Notes: generated from the sequence alone by a model not told the origin. Counted from the first letter of the stretch, positions 16,635 to 24,625 are shown. The stretch is DNA of 41,546 nucleotides from Candidatus Acidiferrales bacterium (GCA_030038275.1 JASHPG010000190.1:1-41546); one strand, 5' to 3'. Program-made: numbers and translations.

Positions 16635-18011
16635 ATGCCCGGATTCTTCACCAACCTGCTGCAAACGATCCGCACCCGCCGCGGCGGCGACATGCAGTTT
16701 CTTTGCCGCCGGCTGCTTTCCGAGCGCGGCGAGGCTTCGCAGACCGTCGTCGCGCAGGAAATCATCAATAGCTACCGCGAGATGACCTCCGCGCAGCGCC
16801 CCGGCTTTTTCGAGATGCTTTGCAACGACTTTGGGCCCGATGCCGCCGCCATACACCGCGCCGCCGCGGAGTACGAGAAATCGCCCGGCAACAAAACTCT
16901 CGCCGCGCTCTCGGCCGCCGTCGAAGCGCCGCGCCAGGAACTGATCCGCCGCCTCAACACCGCTCCCGGCGGCACCGAAACTCTCGTCGCCCTCCGTGGC
17001 GATCTGCTCGACGCCGCGCGCAACGGCCACTCCGGCACTTTCGAGCCGCTCGACGCAGACCTGCGTCATCTTTTCCGCTCCTGGTTCAATCGCGGCTTTC
17101 TGCGCCTCGATCGCATCAGTTGGCAAACGTCCGCGCTGATCCTCGAAAAACTGATCCGCTACGAATCCGTCCACGAAATCAACGGCTGGGCCGACCTGCG
17201 CCGCCGCCTCCAATCCGATCGCCGCTGCTTCGCCTTTTTCCACCCCGCGCTCGCGAACGAGCCCATCATTTTCGTGGAAGTGGCGCTTTCAGACGGCATT
17301 CTTGGCGAACTCGAACCGCTGCTCGATCCCAATGCGCCCGTCGGCGACCCCGAGCGTGCGGACACCGCCATCTTCTACTCGATCAACAATTGCCTGAAAG
17401 GCCTGCGCAACGTTCCCTTTGGCAACTTTTTGATCAAGCAGGTCGTCACCGAACTCGCGGCCGAATTTCCCAACCTGAAAATCTACAGCACGCTTTCGCC
17501 CCTGCCGCGCTTCGCCCAGGCTCTTCGCGACAACGACAATCCGCAGGGCTTCACCCGCGAGCGGCTCATTCGGCTGCTGGAAGATTTCGCTCCCACGCTG
17601 GAATCAGCTGGTGCGAAGAAAGACCCGGTCGATGCCTTTCTTCGCCTGCTCGACCGTTCCCGCGAACGCCTGCCGTCCCTCGCCGGACGCCGCGCGCTAG
17701 CCGCGCCGCTCCAGCGCCTCGCGCTCGCCTATCTCACGCACGCGCGCCTGCCCGCCGCGGCGGGGAAGGAAGGCAAGCTCTACGATCCCGTCGCCTTCTT
17801 CCATCTTTCCAATGGCGCGCGCCTGGAACGCATCAACCCCTACGGCAACCTGCGTCCCTACGGCATCGAGGAATCCTTCGGCGTCACCGTCAATTACCGC
17901 TACATTCCCGACGACCTCGAGGAAAATCACGAGCGCTTCGTCCGCGGCCAAATCGAAGTCTCCCGCTCCCTCCATCACGAACTAGACGCCGTCTCCGCCG
18001 CCTGGCAATAG
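16635..18011 (+). CDS. Malonyl-CoA decarboxylase
   Basis: Converts malonyl-CoA to acetyl-CoA and CO2. The 458-residue product has the helical N-terminal domain and the GNAT-like catalytic domain of the family: ISWQTSALILEKLIRYESVH, RRCFAFFHPALANEPIIFVE, FYSINNCLKGLRNVPFGNFL (candidate catalytic Ser249) and FFHLSNGARLERINPYGN (His390). These match the Ser/His pair of human MLYCD. The ATG at 16635 was chosen because the family-like sequence begins there and a TATAAT box lies just upstream; an in-frame GTG at 16542 would place the promoter inside the gene. Following an acyl-CoA dehydrogenase, it may serve degradation of malonyl-CoA or dicarboxylic acyl-CoAs, or prevent malonyl-CoA build-up. Confidence 0.9.
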   Translation: MPGFFTNLLQTIRTRRGGDMQFLCRRLLSERGEASQTVVAQEIINSYREMTSAQRPGFFEMLCNDFGPDAAAIHRAAAEYEKSPGNKTLAALSAAVEAPRQELIRRLNTAPGGTETLVALRGDLLDAARNGHSGTFEPLDADLRHLFRSWFNRGFLRLDRISWQTSALILEKLIRYESVHEINGWADLRRRLQSDRRCFAFFHPALANEPIIFVEVALSDGILGELEPLLDPNAPVGDPERADTAIFYSINNCLKGLRNVPFGNFLIKQVVTELAAEFPNLKIYSTLSPLPRFAQALRDNDNPQGFTRERLIRLLEDFAPTLESAGAKKDPVDAFLRLLDRSRERLPSLAGRRALAAPLQRLALAYLTHARLPAAAGKEGKLYDPVAFFHLSNGARLERINPYGNLRPYGIEESFGVTVNYRYIPDDLEENHERFVRGQIEVSRSLHHELDAVSAAWQ

Positions 18012-18049
18012 CATTCCCCTCATTGTCGCTATTCCCTTGTCGCATTCGG

Positions 18050-18466
18050 TTATCGTCTTCGAAAAAACGCGCCGAGCCATCGCGCGAATAAGCCGGGAGA
18101 GTCACCGATTTGCTCGAACTTTGGCGTGCTAGCTTCCGCTGGATCAGCCGCGCGTAGGCTCCTCGGCGGTGCTAGCGGATGGTCGCAGTCTTGCGGCGAA
18201 AGCTGTGCGAGGATCGCGGGATCAGTTCCTGCGTATCTTTGGCAGCCAAGTTCTTGCGTGTTCAAAATCTGAACAGCCTTATTGACCTCCTCGCTGGTCC
18301 GTGGCTGCCTTTTCCAATAGCAATGCCAATAATTTTCATCCGTGGTGCCGACGAGCTCCGGAGCGATCGATTGCGGAACTCCGCACGCAAGGCAGCACCC
18401 AATCTGAACGTAGAAATCTTCGCCTGCGGCGTCTGAAGCTGGCATCTGCGTTTTGTCGTTGGCCAT
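18050..18466 (-). CDS. Cys-rich, ferredoxin-like small protein
   Basis: A 138-residue soluble protein of uncertain family. Its core is FYVQIGCCLACGVPQSIAPE (18-37), NYWHCYWKRQP (C49) and ELGCQRYAG (C75), with a further C94 in a Pro/Ala-rich tail. The CCxxC cluster followed by single cysteines, and the phrase CGVPQSIAPELV, recall one-cluster ferredoxins (CxxCGxCxxxAPE), but the canonical spacing is not kept. It might bind an Fe-S cluster or zinc. The ATG at 18466 is preferred because GGTGG lies about 5 nt upstream; an upstream extension to 18550 would run through a palindrome and promoter-like sequence. It converges with malonyl-CoA decarboxylase and is divergent from lpxD. Confidence 0.6.
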   Translation of the reverse strand: MANDKTQMPASDAAGEDFYVQIGCCLACGVPQSIAPELVGTTDENYWHCYWKRQPRTSEEVNKAVQILNTQELGCQRYAGTDPAILAQLSPQDCDHPLAPPRSLRAADPAEASTPKFEQIGDSPGLFARWLGAFFRRR

Positions 18467-18483
18467 ATGCCACCCCGGCCAGA

Positions 18484-18518
18484 AGTATATGTTACTTTCG
18501 AGGGCCGGCATGCCGGCC
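18484..18518 (-). promoter_or_regulatory. -10 box with a 16-bp palindrome at the -35 position
   Basis: On the minus strand TATACT (18484-18489) lies 17 bp before the start of the Cys-rich gene. Upstream, where a -35 should be, is a perfect palindrome GGCCGGCATGCCGGCC (18503-18518). That fits a regulated promoter with an operator, but the palindrome may also be a GC-rich repeat. Confidence 0.35.
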
Positions 18519-18567
18519 GACGTTTGGGTTAGCGGAGATAACCATCGCAACGCAGCGAGGAGCGAAA

Positions 18568-19596
18568 ATGAATCTGCAACGGATCGCCGAAAAGCTCGGC
18601 TGCACGATTGAAGGCGACGCCACGCTCGAAATTAGCGGCGTGGCGGGCCTCGACGACGCCCGTCCCGGCGATCTGACGTTCCTCTCCAATCGCAAGTATC
18701 TCCGTTCGCTTGCCACTACGCGCGCCTCGGCCATCCTGATCGCGCCCGGAGAAACTTGCCCCAAAAATCTCGCCGCGTTGCGCTCCCAAAACCCTTATCT
18801 CGATTTCGCCCGTGCCATCGAGCTTTTCCATCCCGCGCCGCATTACGCTCCCGGCGTGCATCCGACGGCCATCATCGCGCCATCAGCAAAGATCGGAGTC
18901 GGCGCGCACATCGGTCCCTATTGCTACGTGGCCGATGATGTCCAGATCGGCGATCGCGCCGTGCTGCACAGCTTCGTCACCATCTATTCCGGCGCGCGTA
19001 TCGGAAATCACTTCTTCGCGCACTCGCATGCGTGCGTCCGCGAGAATTGCCGCATCGGCGACCGCGTAATTTTGCAGAATGGAGCGGTGATTGGCAGTGA
19101 CGGTTTCGGCTTCGCGCCCGATGCCAATGGCCATTGGTACAAGATGCGCCAAGCCGGCGTCGCCGTCCTCGAAGACGACGTCGAGATCCAGGCTCACAGC
19201 GCCATCGACCGCGCCACCGTCGGCGAGACGCGCATCGGCCGCGGCGCGAAAATCGACGACCTCGTTCTCGTCGGCCACGCCTGCAAAGTCGGAGAAGACA
19301 CGCTGCTGTGCGGACAGGTAGGCCTTGCGGGTTCCACCGAAATCGGCAAGCATTGCATTCTCGCCGGACAAGTCGGCGCCGCCGGCCACCTAACCATCGG
19401 CGATGGCACCACGGTCTCCTCGCAAAGCGGCGTCCCAGGAGATGTGCCTGCCGGCGCAGTCTATTCCGGCTACCCGGCCATGGACAATCTCTCGTGGCGC
19501 AAGTCCGTCGCCGTCTTCAACCGCCTGCCCGAATTGCAAAAGGAGCTGCGCGACCTCCGCGCCGCCGTAGCCCGATTCCTCCAATCAAGCGACTGA
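18568..19596 (+). CDS. lpxD: UDP-3-O-acylglucosamine N-acyltransferase
   Basis: Third step of lipid A synthesis: transfers a 3-hydroxyacyl chain from ACP to UDP-3-O-acylglucosamine at the inner face of the cytoplasmic membrane. The 342-residue protein has the N-terminal uridine-binding domain (SGVAGLDDARPGDLTFLSNR) and a long left-handed beta-helix of hexapeptide repeats (IGVGAHIGPYCYVADDVQIG onward). It also has GSDGFGFAPD, AHSAIDRATVG and the catalytic His237 in LVGHACKVG. It ends in a C-terminal helix typical of trimeric LpxD. GAGGAG precedes the ATG. It is monocistronic here, apart from other lpx genes. It demonstrates an LPS-bearing outer membrane. Confidence 0.96.
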   Translation: MNLQRIAEKLGCTIEGDATLEISGVAGLDDARPGDLTFLSNRKYLRSLATTRASAILIAPGETCPKNLAALRSQNPYLDFARAIELFHPAPHYAPGVHPTAIIAPSAKIGVGAHIGPYCYVADDVQIGDRAVLHSFVTIYSGARIGNHFFAHSHACVRENCRIGDRVILQNGAVIGSDGFGFAPDANGHWYKMRQAGVAVLEDDVEIQAHSAIDRATVGETRIGRGAKIDDLVLVGHACKVGEDTLLCGQVGLAGSTEIGKHCILAGQVGAAGHLTIGDGTTVSSQSGVPGDVPAGAVYSGYPAMDNLSWRKSVAVFNRLPELQKELRDLRAAVARFLQSSD

Positions 19597-19610
19597 CGCC
19601 CCCGCCAGCC

Positions 19611-19636
19611 GTAGGGGCGCAACATGCTGTGCCCGC
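19611..19636 (-). repeat. Short palindromic GC repeat, copy A
   Basis: GTAGGGGCGCAACATGCTGT followed by GCCCGC. Its reverse complement matches the hairpin element at 30096-30120 with only a few differences. The stem is imperfect in this copy. Confidence 0.55.
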
Positions 19637-20127
19637 CTCCTGGGAACGCCAATCTCCCGATCCCTCTCACTGGATTCCCGAAACGGGAATCTTGGTACTA
19701 CCAAAATTGAACCTGTACGTCACCCCATCCCCATGCTACCGTGGGTCGTTTTTGATGCTTGTTGTGAAGCCGCCGGGAGCCGGCAGAAAGAGAGGGGCAG
19801 GGCAACGCGATGATTTTGGCGAGAAACGTCACGTTACCGGCATCAAGCACCCCGCGCGGAGCCGCAAATCTCTTCGCCTTTCATTCGCTTTCACCTCGCT
19901 CGCAAGGGCGGAACAGCCAATCAACCTTGCACGCGCGTAAGCCCATGAAAATAAAGCCGCATAAAAATCAAAGGGCGGAACGTCCCGGTGCATCTTCTCA
20001 TCCGGAATTTTGCTTTCTAATCTCTACCTCGAACCTCGAACCTCTAGAACCGCTGCATCTCGTTATGCGCGGTTTTTGCTTCTAATCTCTAACTTCGGAC
20101 GCCTAACATCTACAACCTGCCAGGAAC

Positions 20128-20152
20128 CCCCGAAACGCTCTGCGTTTCGGGG
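20128..20152. terminator. Hairpin beyond the CorC/HlyC-type gene
   Basis: CCCCGAAACGC (20128-20138) pairs perfectly with GCGTTTCGGGG (20142-20152) across a TCT loop. It lies about 100 bp after the stop of the minus-strand gene and could end that transcript. There is no clear T-run on either side. Confidence 0.45.
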
Positions 20153-20251
20153 TGGTTACCCGAGACACCGAACGAGTAGAATCGCGCGTAACTCATTGAA
20201 AATAAACGCACGGGCACACCTCTACCCGAGACACTTCACATCATGTATTTT

Positions 20252-21505
20252 TCAGGATCGCCGTGCGCGGACGCGCAGCACTTTGCGCTGGTTGGCTTCG
20301 AGAACCTCGAAGCGGAGCCCATCGAAATCAATAATCTCGCCGACTCGCGGCACGTGCCCGGCAACGCCATTCAGCAGGCCGGCGACGGTGGTGGCCGTAG
20401 CGTTCTGCGCGGCGGCATCAACCTGCACACCGAACAGCTCGGAGAGCCGATCGACGGGCACGCTCCCGCGCAGTACCATCGCACCACTCGCTTCGCGAAT
20501 CACGTCCGGCGGGGGATGGCGGTCTTCCTCGCCAATTTCGCCAACGATCTCCTCAACTAAATCCTCGACGGTGACGACGCCGGCGACAAGCCCATATTCG
20601 TCGATCACCACAGCCATCTGCTGGTTTTCCCGCTGGAGTTCTTTTAGCAGTTCGGAGCCGAGCTTCGTTTCGGGCACGAATAGCGCGGGGCGCATGATTT
20701 CGCGCACGGTGCGCCGCCCGGCCTCGCCCTCCGATATTTCCAGCATGTCGCGTGCGATGGCGATGCCGGCGATATCGTCGAGCGATTTGTCGTACACGGG
20801 CAGGCGCGAATACTTGGTTTCGATGATGCGCTCGCGCAATTCCTCGAGCGTGGCGTCGGCGGGGATGGCGATCACGTCCGGCCGTGGCGTCATCACTTCG
20901 CGTACGCGCTTATCGCCGAATTCCACGACTTGCTCGATCAGCCGCGCGTCGTCCTGCTCGATCAATCCCTCTTCGGTGGCCGCATCCACGAGCGCTTCGA
21001 TGCTCTGCTCGCCCGCGGGAGTGGCGGGCTCTTCGTCGGAGAGGCGCAAAACGGAAGACATCAGGTCCAGCGGCGCGTGGATCGGCCAGGTGATCCACAC
21101 CATCAGACGGATCAGCGGCACCAACGGCTTGATCCAACTGCCGCGCGTGCTCGCGATCAGCAGCGTCGGAAGCAACTGCATTGCGATCACCACTTCCGCG
21201 CCCAGAAAGACAATGCCTTCGACTGTTTCTTCCCACACGCGCGGAACGAAGAGCACCACGCCGCCGGCCGTCAACACCGCAACCAACACCAGCCACAAGC
21301 GCGCAAGCAGGTTGAAAGCGATGGCCGCGCGCCGGCGGTCCATCTTGAAGCGCGGCTCGATTTCCGACTCGAAATTCTCGAGGTGGCGATGAATCCGCCC
21401 CGCGTTCACGCGCCCAAGCTCGCGATAAACGCGGTCGAGGTACGACATGATCGCAAGCGCGACGCTGAGGATCAGGATGCCAAGCGTGTAGAGAAGAAGT
21501 CGCAT
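20252..21505 (-). CDS. CBS-domain membrane protein of the CorC/HlyC (hemolysin-like, YbeX/CNNM) family
   Basis: A 417-residue inner-membrane protein. The N-terminal ~150 residues contain about three hydrophobic segments (LLLYTLGILILSVALAIMSY; LWLVLVAVLTAGGVVLFV; IVFLGAEVVIAMQLLPTLLI), an abbreviated form of the DUF21/CNNM region. A helical linker and REVMTPRPDVIAIP begin a CBS pair (residues ~205-325, including YSRLPVYDKSLDDIAGI and VVIDEYGLVAGVVTVEDLVE). A CorC_HlyC C-terminal domain closes it (VPVDRLSELFGV...AGHVPRVGEII). CBS pairs bind adenine nucleotides, and relatives are implicated in Mg/Co efflux. Its position directly after ybeY (4 bp) mirrors the common ybeY-ybeX pair. Confidence 0.88.
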   Translation of the reverse strand: MRLLLYTLGILILSVALAIMSYLDRVYRELGRVNAGRIHRHLENFESEIEPRFKMDRRRAAIAFNLLARLWLVLVAVLTAGGVVLFVPRVWEETVEGIVFLGAEVVIAMQLLPTLLIASTRGSWIKPLVPLIRLMVWITWPIHAPLDLMSSVLRLSDEEPATPAGEQSIEALVDAATEEGLIEQDDARLIEQVVEFGDKRVREVMTPRPDVIAIPADATLEELRERIIETKYSRLPVYDKSLDDIAGIAIARDMLEISEGEAGRRTVREIMRPALFVPETKLGSELLKELQRENQQMAVVIDEYGLVAGVVTVEDLVEEIVGEIGEEDRHPPPDVIREASGAMVLRGSVPVDRLSELFGVQVDAAAQNATATTVAGLLNGVAGHVPRVGEIIDFDGLRFEVLEANQRKVLRVRARRS

Positions 21506-21508
21506 CGC

Positions 21509-22123
21509 TCATTCCACCCGGCGTTTGCTTGGTTTGGCGGCTGCTCTGGTGATTGGCTCGGCGATGGGCGCGGCGATTGGATTCGCGAGGCCGAGTTCGC
21601 GCCGCAGCCGGCGTTCGCGGCGGTCCATTTGCCCCGTATCGGTTTCGTGATCGTAGCCCATCAGGTGCAACATGCCGTGAAGAATCAAGATGCGCATCTC
21701 CTGCGAGAACGTGCGGCCAAAGCGGCGGGCGTTGCGCCGGGCGACAGCCGGCGCGATGGCGATGTCGCCAAGATAGCCGCGCAACGCAGGGGTGGAAGCA
21801 GCCGCGCTGGAAATTCGGCGCGGCGCTTTGCGCGCGATGCGCGGAGGATGTTCAACTTCGGCAGGGAAGGAAAGCACATCGGTGGGGCCGGTTTTGTGCC
21901 GATAGGCGCGATTCCACCTGGCGATTTCGGCGTTGGTGACCAGGCAAATCGTGAGCGAGCCTGCCGGCAGGCGCAATTTTCGTCGCGCGCGGCCCAGAAA
22001 TTCTTCGAGTTGGCGCACCGGGACGCGCAAGGAGCGCTGGCGGTTCACGATAACGTTCCGCTCTCGGGACTCGCGATTTCTGCTGCGGCTGTTGGTGCGC
22101 ATGCCACGCGCCGCGCGGCTCAC
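21509..22123 (-). CDS. ybeY: Endoribonuclease YbeY (16S rRNA 3'-end maturation)
   Basis: Zinc metalloprotein involved in 16S rRNA maturation and ribosome quality control. The catalytic HGMLHLMGYDHETD (His149, His153, His159) is intact, as are NRAYRHKTGPTDVLSFP and RGYLGDIAIAP. The start could be GTG at 22123, which overlaps the stop of the upstream gene as GTGA, or ATG at 22102; neither has a clear ribosome site. The first ~22 residues are Arg/Ser-rich and the C-terminal ~25 are basic with Ala/Pro, so both ends extend beyond the family core (about 150 residues). It lies between the CCA-type enzyme and the CorC-like gene in an overlapping operon. Confidence 0.94.
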   Translation of the reverse strand: MSRAARGMRTNSRSRNRESRERNVIVNRQRSLRVPVRQLEEFLGRARRKLRLPAGSLTICLVTNAEIARWNRAYRHKTGPTDVLSFPAEVEHPPRIARKAPRRISSAAASTPALRGYLGDIAIAPAVARRNARRFGRTFSQEMRILILHGMLHLMGYDHETDTGQMDRRERRLRRELGLANPIAAPIAEPITRAAAKPSKRRVE

Positions 22124-23649
22124 TTGCGATGCGATTTTTTCGCCGCGGCTGTCTTGGAAGGCGGCGATGCTTTAGCGCCTTTTCGAGCGGCCACGGATTG
22201 CTTCAACTGGCTGGGCGCGGCGGCAGCGCCAACCGCTTTCGCCGCTTTTCCAGCCGTTGGAGCCGGCGCCGCAACTTTCTGCGCACCCTTAGCCGGCTTT
22301 GCGCCGGTTTCCGCGGGAGCGGCGGCTTCCTTGCCTTTGCGCTTTTTTTCCGGCTTCTTCGGAGGCTCTTCTTTTATACCGGCGAGATCGCGCAGCAGCT
22401 TGGTGCGTTCCTCGGGAGTTTTCCCCTTGCCGCGAAGTTGCTTTTCGAAAAAGTGCTCGATGATTTCGTCGAACTTCGTGCCGCGCGGCACGCCGAGCGC
22501 GTCGAGTTCGGCCACAGGCAAAGCTAGACGCAAAGGACGCCATTTTTGCAAATAGTTGCGAATCTTGGAAACGGCGCGCGCGTCGGGAACTTCCGTCTCG
22601 ATGAAGGCCATCATTTCCGGAGGCAGCGAAGCGAGATAGAAATAAGCGTCGCGAGGAGTTTCGGTCTTGCGGCTTTTCAGGACTTTGACGATTTCGTGCG
22701 CCTTGTCCGGCAGTTCGTTGATCGCGTTGATTTCGGACTGGCTGTAGTCCAGATTGCGCAAGATAGAAGTGGCCTCGCGCGGCTTCAGCCGGCGCAGGAT
22801 GTAGAGCGTGGTGGCGTCGCGCAGGCGCGGACGGATTCCCACTTCCAGGAAATTCACGCGCACGCGAGAGAGCTTGTTCAGCGCGTCGTAATCCGGCTTG
22901 CGGCGCTGCAACTGTTCGTGGATTACAGTGAGCAGGTCGCGCGATTCCCATTGTTTCAGCGCGGGCGCGGCGTTTTCCTCGCGCGAAATGGCGCGGAGTT
23001 CCTGTCCCACGCTGGAGGGATCGACGTGGTCCTGCATGCGGCGCTCCATGGCCAGATCGAACCATTCCTGCGTGCGCGATTCCATGTTGAAGCTCATGCG
23101 CGCGCAGTAACGAAGGATGCGCAGCAGGCGGATGGGCTGGTTGGTGAAGGCGTGAATCGAAAGCGCCCGCACCTCCTGGCGCTCCAGATCGGCGAGGCCG
23201 TTGGTGGGATCGAGCAGCAGGCCGCGCGACTGCGCGTTGAGCGAAATGGCGATGGCGTTGATGGAAAAATCGCGGCGGCGCAGATCTTCCATGATGCCGG
23301 CGAAGCGGAATTCGGGCTTGGCGCCGGGCCGCTCGTACACATCGTCGCGCGCGGAGGCGATGGAGCCGTCGGCGTCGCCGGCGAAAATGACTTCGTAGTG
23401 GCGCAGTTTTTCGTTTTCCGAAAGGACGCGGGCGCCGCCCTTTTCGAGTTCGCGCACCATGCGGACGGGATTTCCCTCGACGGTGAAATCGAGATCGCGA
23501 ATGGGCTGCCCGGAAATCAGGTCGCGCACCGCGCCCCCCGTGAGATAGACGTTCATCTCCTGGGAGCGGGCCAATTCCTGGACGCGCTCCAGCACCGCCC
23601 GCTGTTCGGGGGAGAGCCGGCTTTCCAGCAAGTACATGTAATCGGGCAT
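22120..23649 (-). CDS. CCA-adding-type tRNA nucleotidyltransferase / poly(A) polymerase, with Lys/Ala tail
   Basis: Class II nucleotidyltransferase that adds CCA (or A) to RNA 3' ends. Head-domain motifs are LTGGAVRDLISG, the metal-binding RDLDFTV (Asp52, Asp54) and RRRDFSINAIA. The neck/body follows (LDPTNGLADLE, RALSIHAFTNQPIRLLRILR), with helical body and tail to about residue 425. Residues ~429-509 form a low-complexity tail with about 18 Lys and 25 Ala among 81 residues, like histone H1 tails, probably disordered and RNA- or DNA-binding. Which specificity (CCA, A-adding or poly(A)) applies cannot be decided from sequence. TAGGA lies about 5 nt before the ATG. The stop overlaps ybeY. Confidence 0.88.
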   Translation of the reverse strand: MPDYMYLLESRLSPEQRAVLERVQELARSQEMNVYLTGGAVRDLISGQPIRDLDFTVEGNPVRMVRELEKGGARVLSENEKLRHYEVIFAGDADGSIASARDDVYERPGAKPEFRFAGIMEDLRRRDFSINAIAISLNAQSRGLLLDPTNGLADLERQEVRALSIHAFTNQPIRLLRILRYCARMSFNMESRTQEWFDLAMERRMQDHVDPSSVGQELRAISREENAAPALKQWESRDLLTVIHEQLQRRKPDYDALNKLSRVRVNFLEVGIRPRLRDATTLYILRRLKPREATSILRNLDYSQSEINAINELPDKAHEIVKVLKSRKTETPRDAYFYLASLPPEMMAFIETEVPDARAVSKIRNYLQKWRPLRLALPVAELDALGVPRGTKFDEIIEHFFEKQLRGKGKTPEERTKLLRDLAGIKEEPPKKPEKKRKGKEAAAPAETGAKPAKGAQKVAAPAPTAGKAAKAVGAAAAPSQLKQSVAARKGAKASPPSKTAAAKKSHRK

Positions 23650-23686
23650 GAGGTCCTACGCCTCCTGTCCTGCGATCCGCGGCGCT

Positions 23687-24571
23687 CTACGCGCGCGGGT
23701 GATGGGCTTTATAAACTTGCTTCAAACGCTCCTCGACGACGTGCGTGTAAATCTGCGTGGTGGAAATATCCGCGTGGCCGAGCATCATCTGCACGGCGCG
23801 CAGATCCGCCCCGCCGTCGAGTAAATGCGTGGCGAAACTGTGCCGCAGCATGTGCGGCTTCACATGCTTGCGAATGCCGGCCCTGCGGCCATAGAACGCC
23901 AACACCTTCCAGTAAGAAATGCGGTCGATTTTCGTGCCGCGCTGGTTCAGGAACAAATACGGCGACGATCCGCCCCGCAACAGTTCCGGACGTCCGCCTT
24001 TGTAATAGTCTTGGACGGCATCCAGCGCGCGCCTCCCAACGGGAATGATGCGCTCCTTATCGCCTTTGCCGATGCAGCGCACGCTGCCTTCGCCCATGTG
24101 CAGGTCGGCGACGCGCAAGCGGCACAGCTCGGAAACGCGCAAGCCGCACGAATACATCAGCTCGATCATGGCTTTATCGCGCTTGCCGAGCACGGTGGAA
24201 GTGTCGGGCTGCTTCAATAGGCGTTCTACTTCGTCCAAGCTCAAGAACTGCGGAAGGGAGCGTCGAAATCTGGGCGATTCGATGGTGGCCGATGGATCCT
24301 CTTCGATGTAGCCTTCCATCAGCGCGAAGCGGAAAAAATTGCGCAAGGTGACGAGGTGGCGCGCGATGGATCGGCTGTCCAATTGCCGCTCGTACAGGGA
24401 TGCGAGGAAATCAATGATGTCGCTGCGGGTGACCTGCTTGGTCGAAAGTCCGCGCTCCTTCGCAAACGCGGCGAATTTGCGGATGTCGCGCCCGTAGGCC
24501 TCGATGGTGTTGGGCGAAAGGCCCTTCTCCACGCGCAGGCAGTTCAGAAATGTTCGAATATCGGATTCCAA
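23687..24571 (-). CDS. xerD: Tyrosine recombinase XerC/XerD type
   Basis: Site-specific recombinase that resolves chromosome dimers at dif with its partner. The 294-residue protein has a SAM-like N-terminal core-binding domain (FLNCLRVEKGLSPNTIEAYG) and a catalytic domain with all key residues: Arg145 (GLRVSEL), Lys169 (GKGDKER), His240 and Arg243 (HMLRHSFATHLL), His266 (LGHADIS) and Tyr275 (IYTHV). Spacing matches XerD rather than a phage integrase. The TTG at 24571 is the likely start (GAGGGAAACGGCG before it, and the family N-terminus follows). An upstream in-frame TTG at 24607 lies in the loop of a 15-bp hairpin. It sits downstream of murJ in a housekeeping operon with no att-like repeats. 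Confidence 0.92.
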   Translation of the reverse strand: MESDIRTFLNCLRVEKGLSPNTIEAYGRDIRKFAAFAKERGLSTKQVTRSDIIDFLASLYERQLDSRSIARHLVTLRNFFRFALMEGYIEEDPSATIESPRFRRSLPQFLSLDEVERLLKQPDTSTVLGKRDKAMIELMYSCGLRVSELCRLRVADLHMGEGSVRCIGKGDKERIIPVGRRALDAVQDYYKGGRPELLRGGSSPYLFLNQRGTKIDRISYWKVLAFYGRRAGIRKHVKPHMLRHSFATHLLDGGADLRAVQMMLGHADISTTQIYTHVVEERLKQVYKAHHPRA

Positions 24572-24588
24572 CGCCGTTTCCCTCGACT

Positions 24589-24622
24589 CATGCCGCGCGC
24601 GGAGCAATCCGCGCGCGGCATG
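24589..24622 (-). promoter_or_regulatory. Perfect 15-bp hairpin between murJ and xerD
   Basis: CATGCCGCGCGCGGA (24589-24603) pairs perfectly with TCCGCGCGCGGCATG (24608-24622). The 4-nt loop is GCAA on the plus strand and TTGC on the transcribed strand. It starts 4 bp beyond the murJ stop and ends 17 bp before the chosen xerD start. There is no U-tract, so it is probably an RNA structure that protects or attenuates rather than an intrinsic terminator. Confidence 0.75.
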
Positions 24623-24625
24623 CAG

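Larger units (their letters stand above)
19597..20251. other. 655-bp gap without a convincing gene
   Basis: No reading frame here looks coding on either strand. It holds a copy of a short GC repeat (19611-19636), a hairpin GATTCCCG/CGGGAATC (19673-19680/19684-19691) directly followed by TTGGTA-C-TACCAA (19692-19704), two near-identical direct repeats containing TTTGCTT(T)CTAATCTCTA (about 20006-20030 and 20072-20093), and a hairpin at 20128-20152. Base composition is visibly more AT-rich from about 19920 to 20230 than in the neighbouring genes. Confidence 0.6.

Noticed and set aside
18179-18436. A plus-strand 85-codon frame opposite the Cys-rich gene
   Set aside because: The minus strand has a ribosome site, a -10 box and a cysteine-patterned protein; the plus-strand product has none of these.
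19810-20085. Possible small plus-strand genes in the gap after lpxD
   Set aside because: Translations are low-complexity Arg/Ser/Leu strings that cross direct repeats; no ribosome site or domain.
20930-24048. Long plus-strand frames (over 500 codons) across the corC-like, ybeY, CCA-type and xerD genes
   Set aside because: They are shadows of minus-strand genes with intact catalytic motifs; their composition reflects high GC.
23687-24571. A phage integrase or mobile-element boundary
   Set aside because: The tyrosine recombinase has XerD length and spacing, sits inside a housekeeping operon, and no tRNA or direct repeats flank it.
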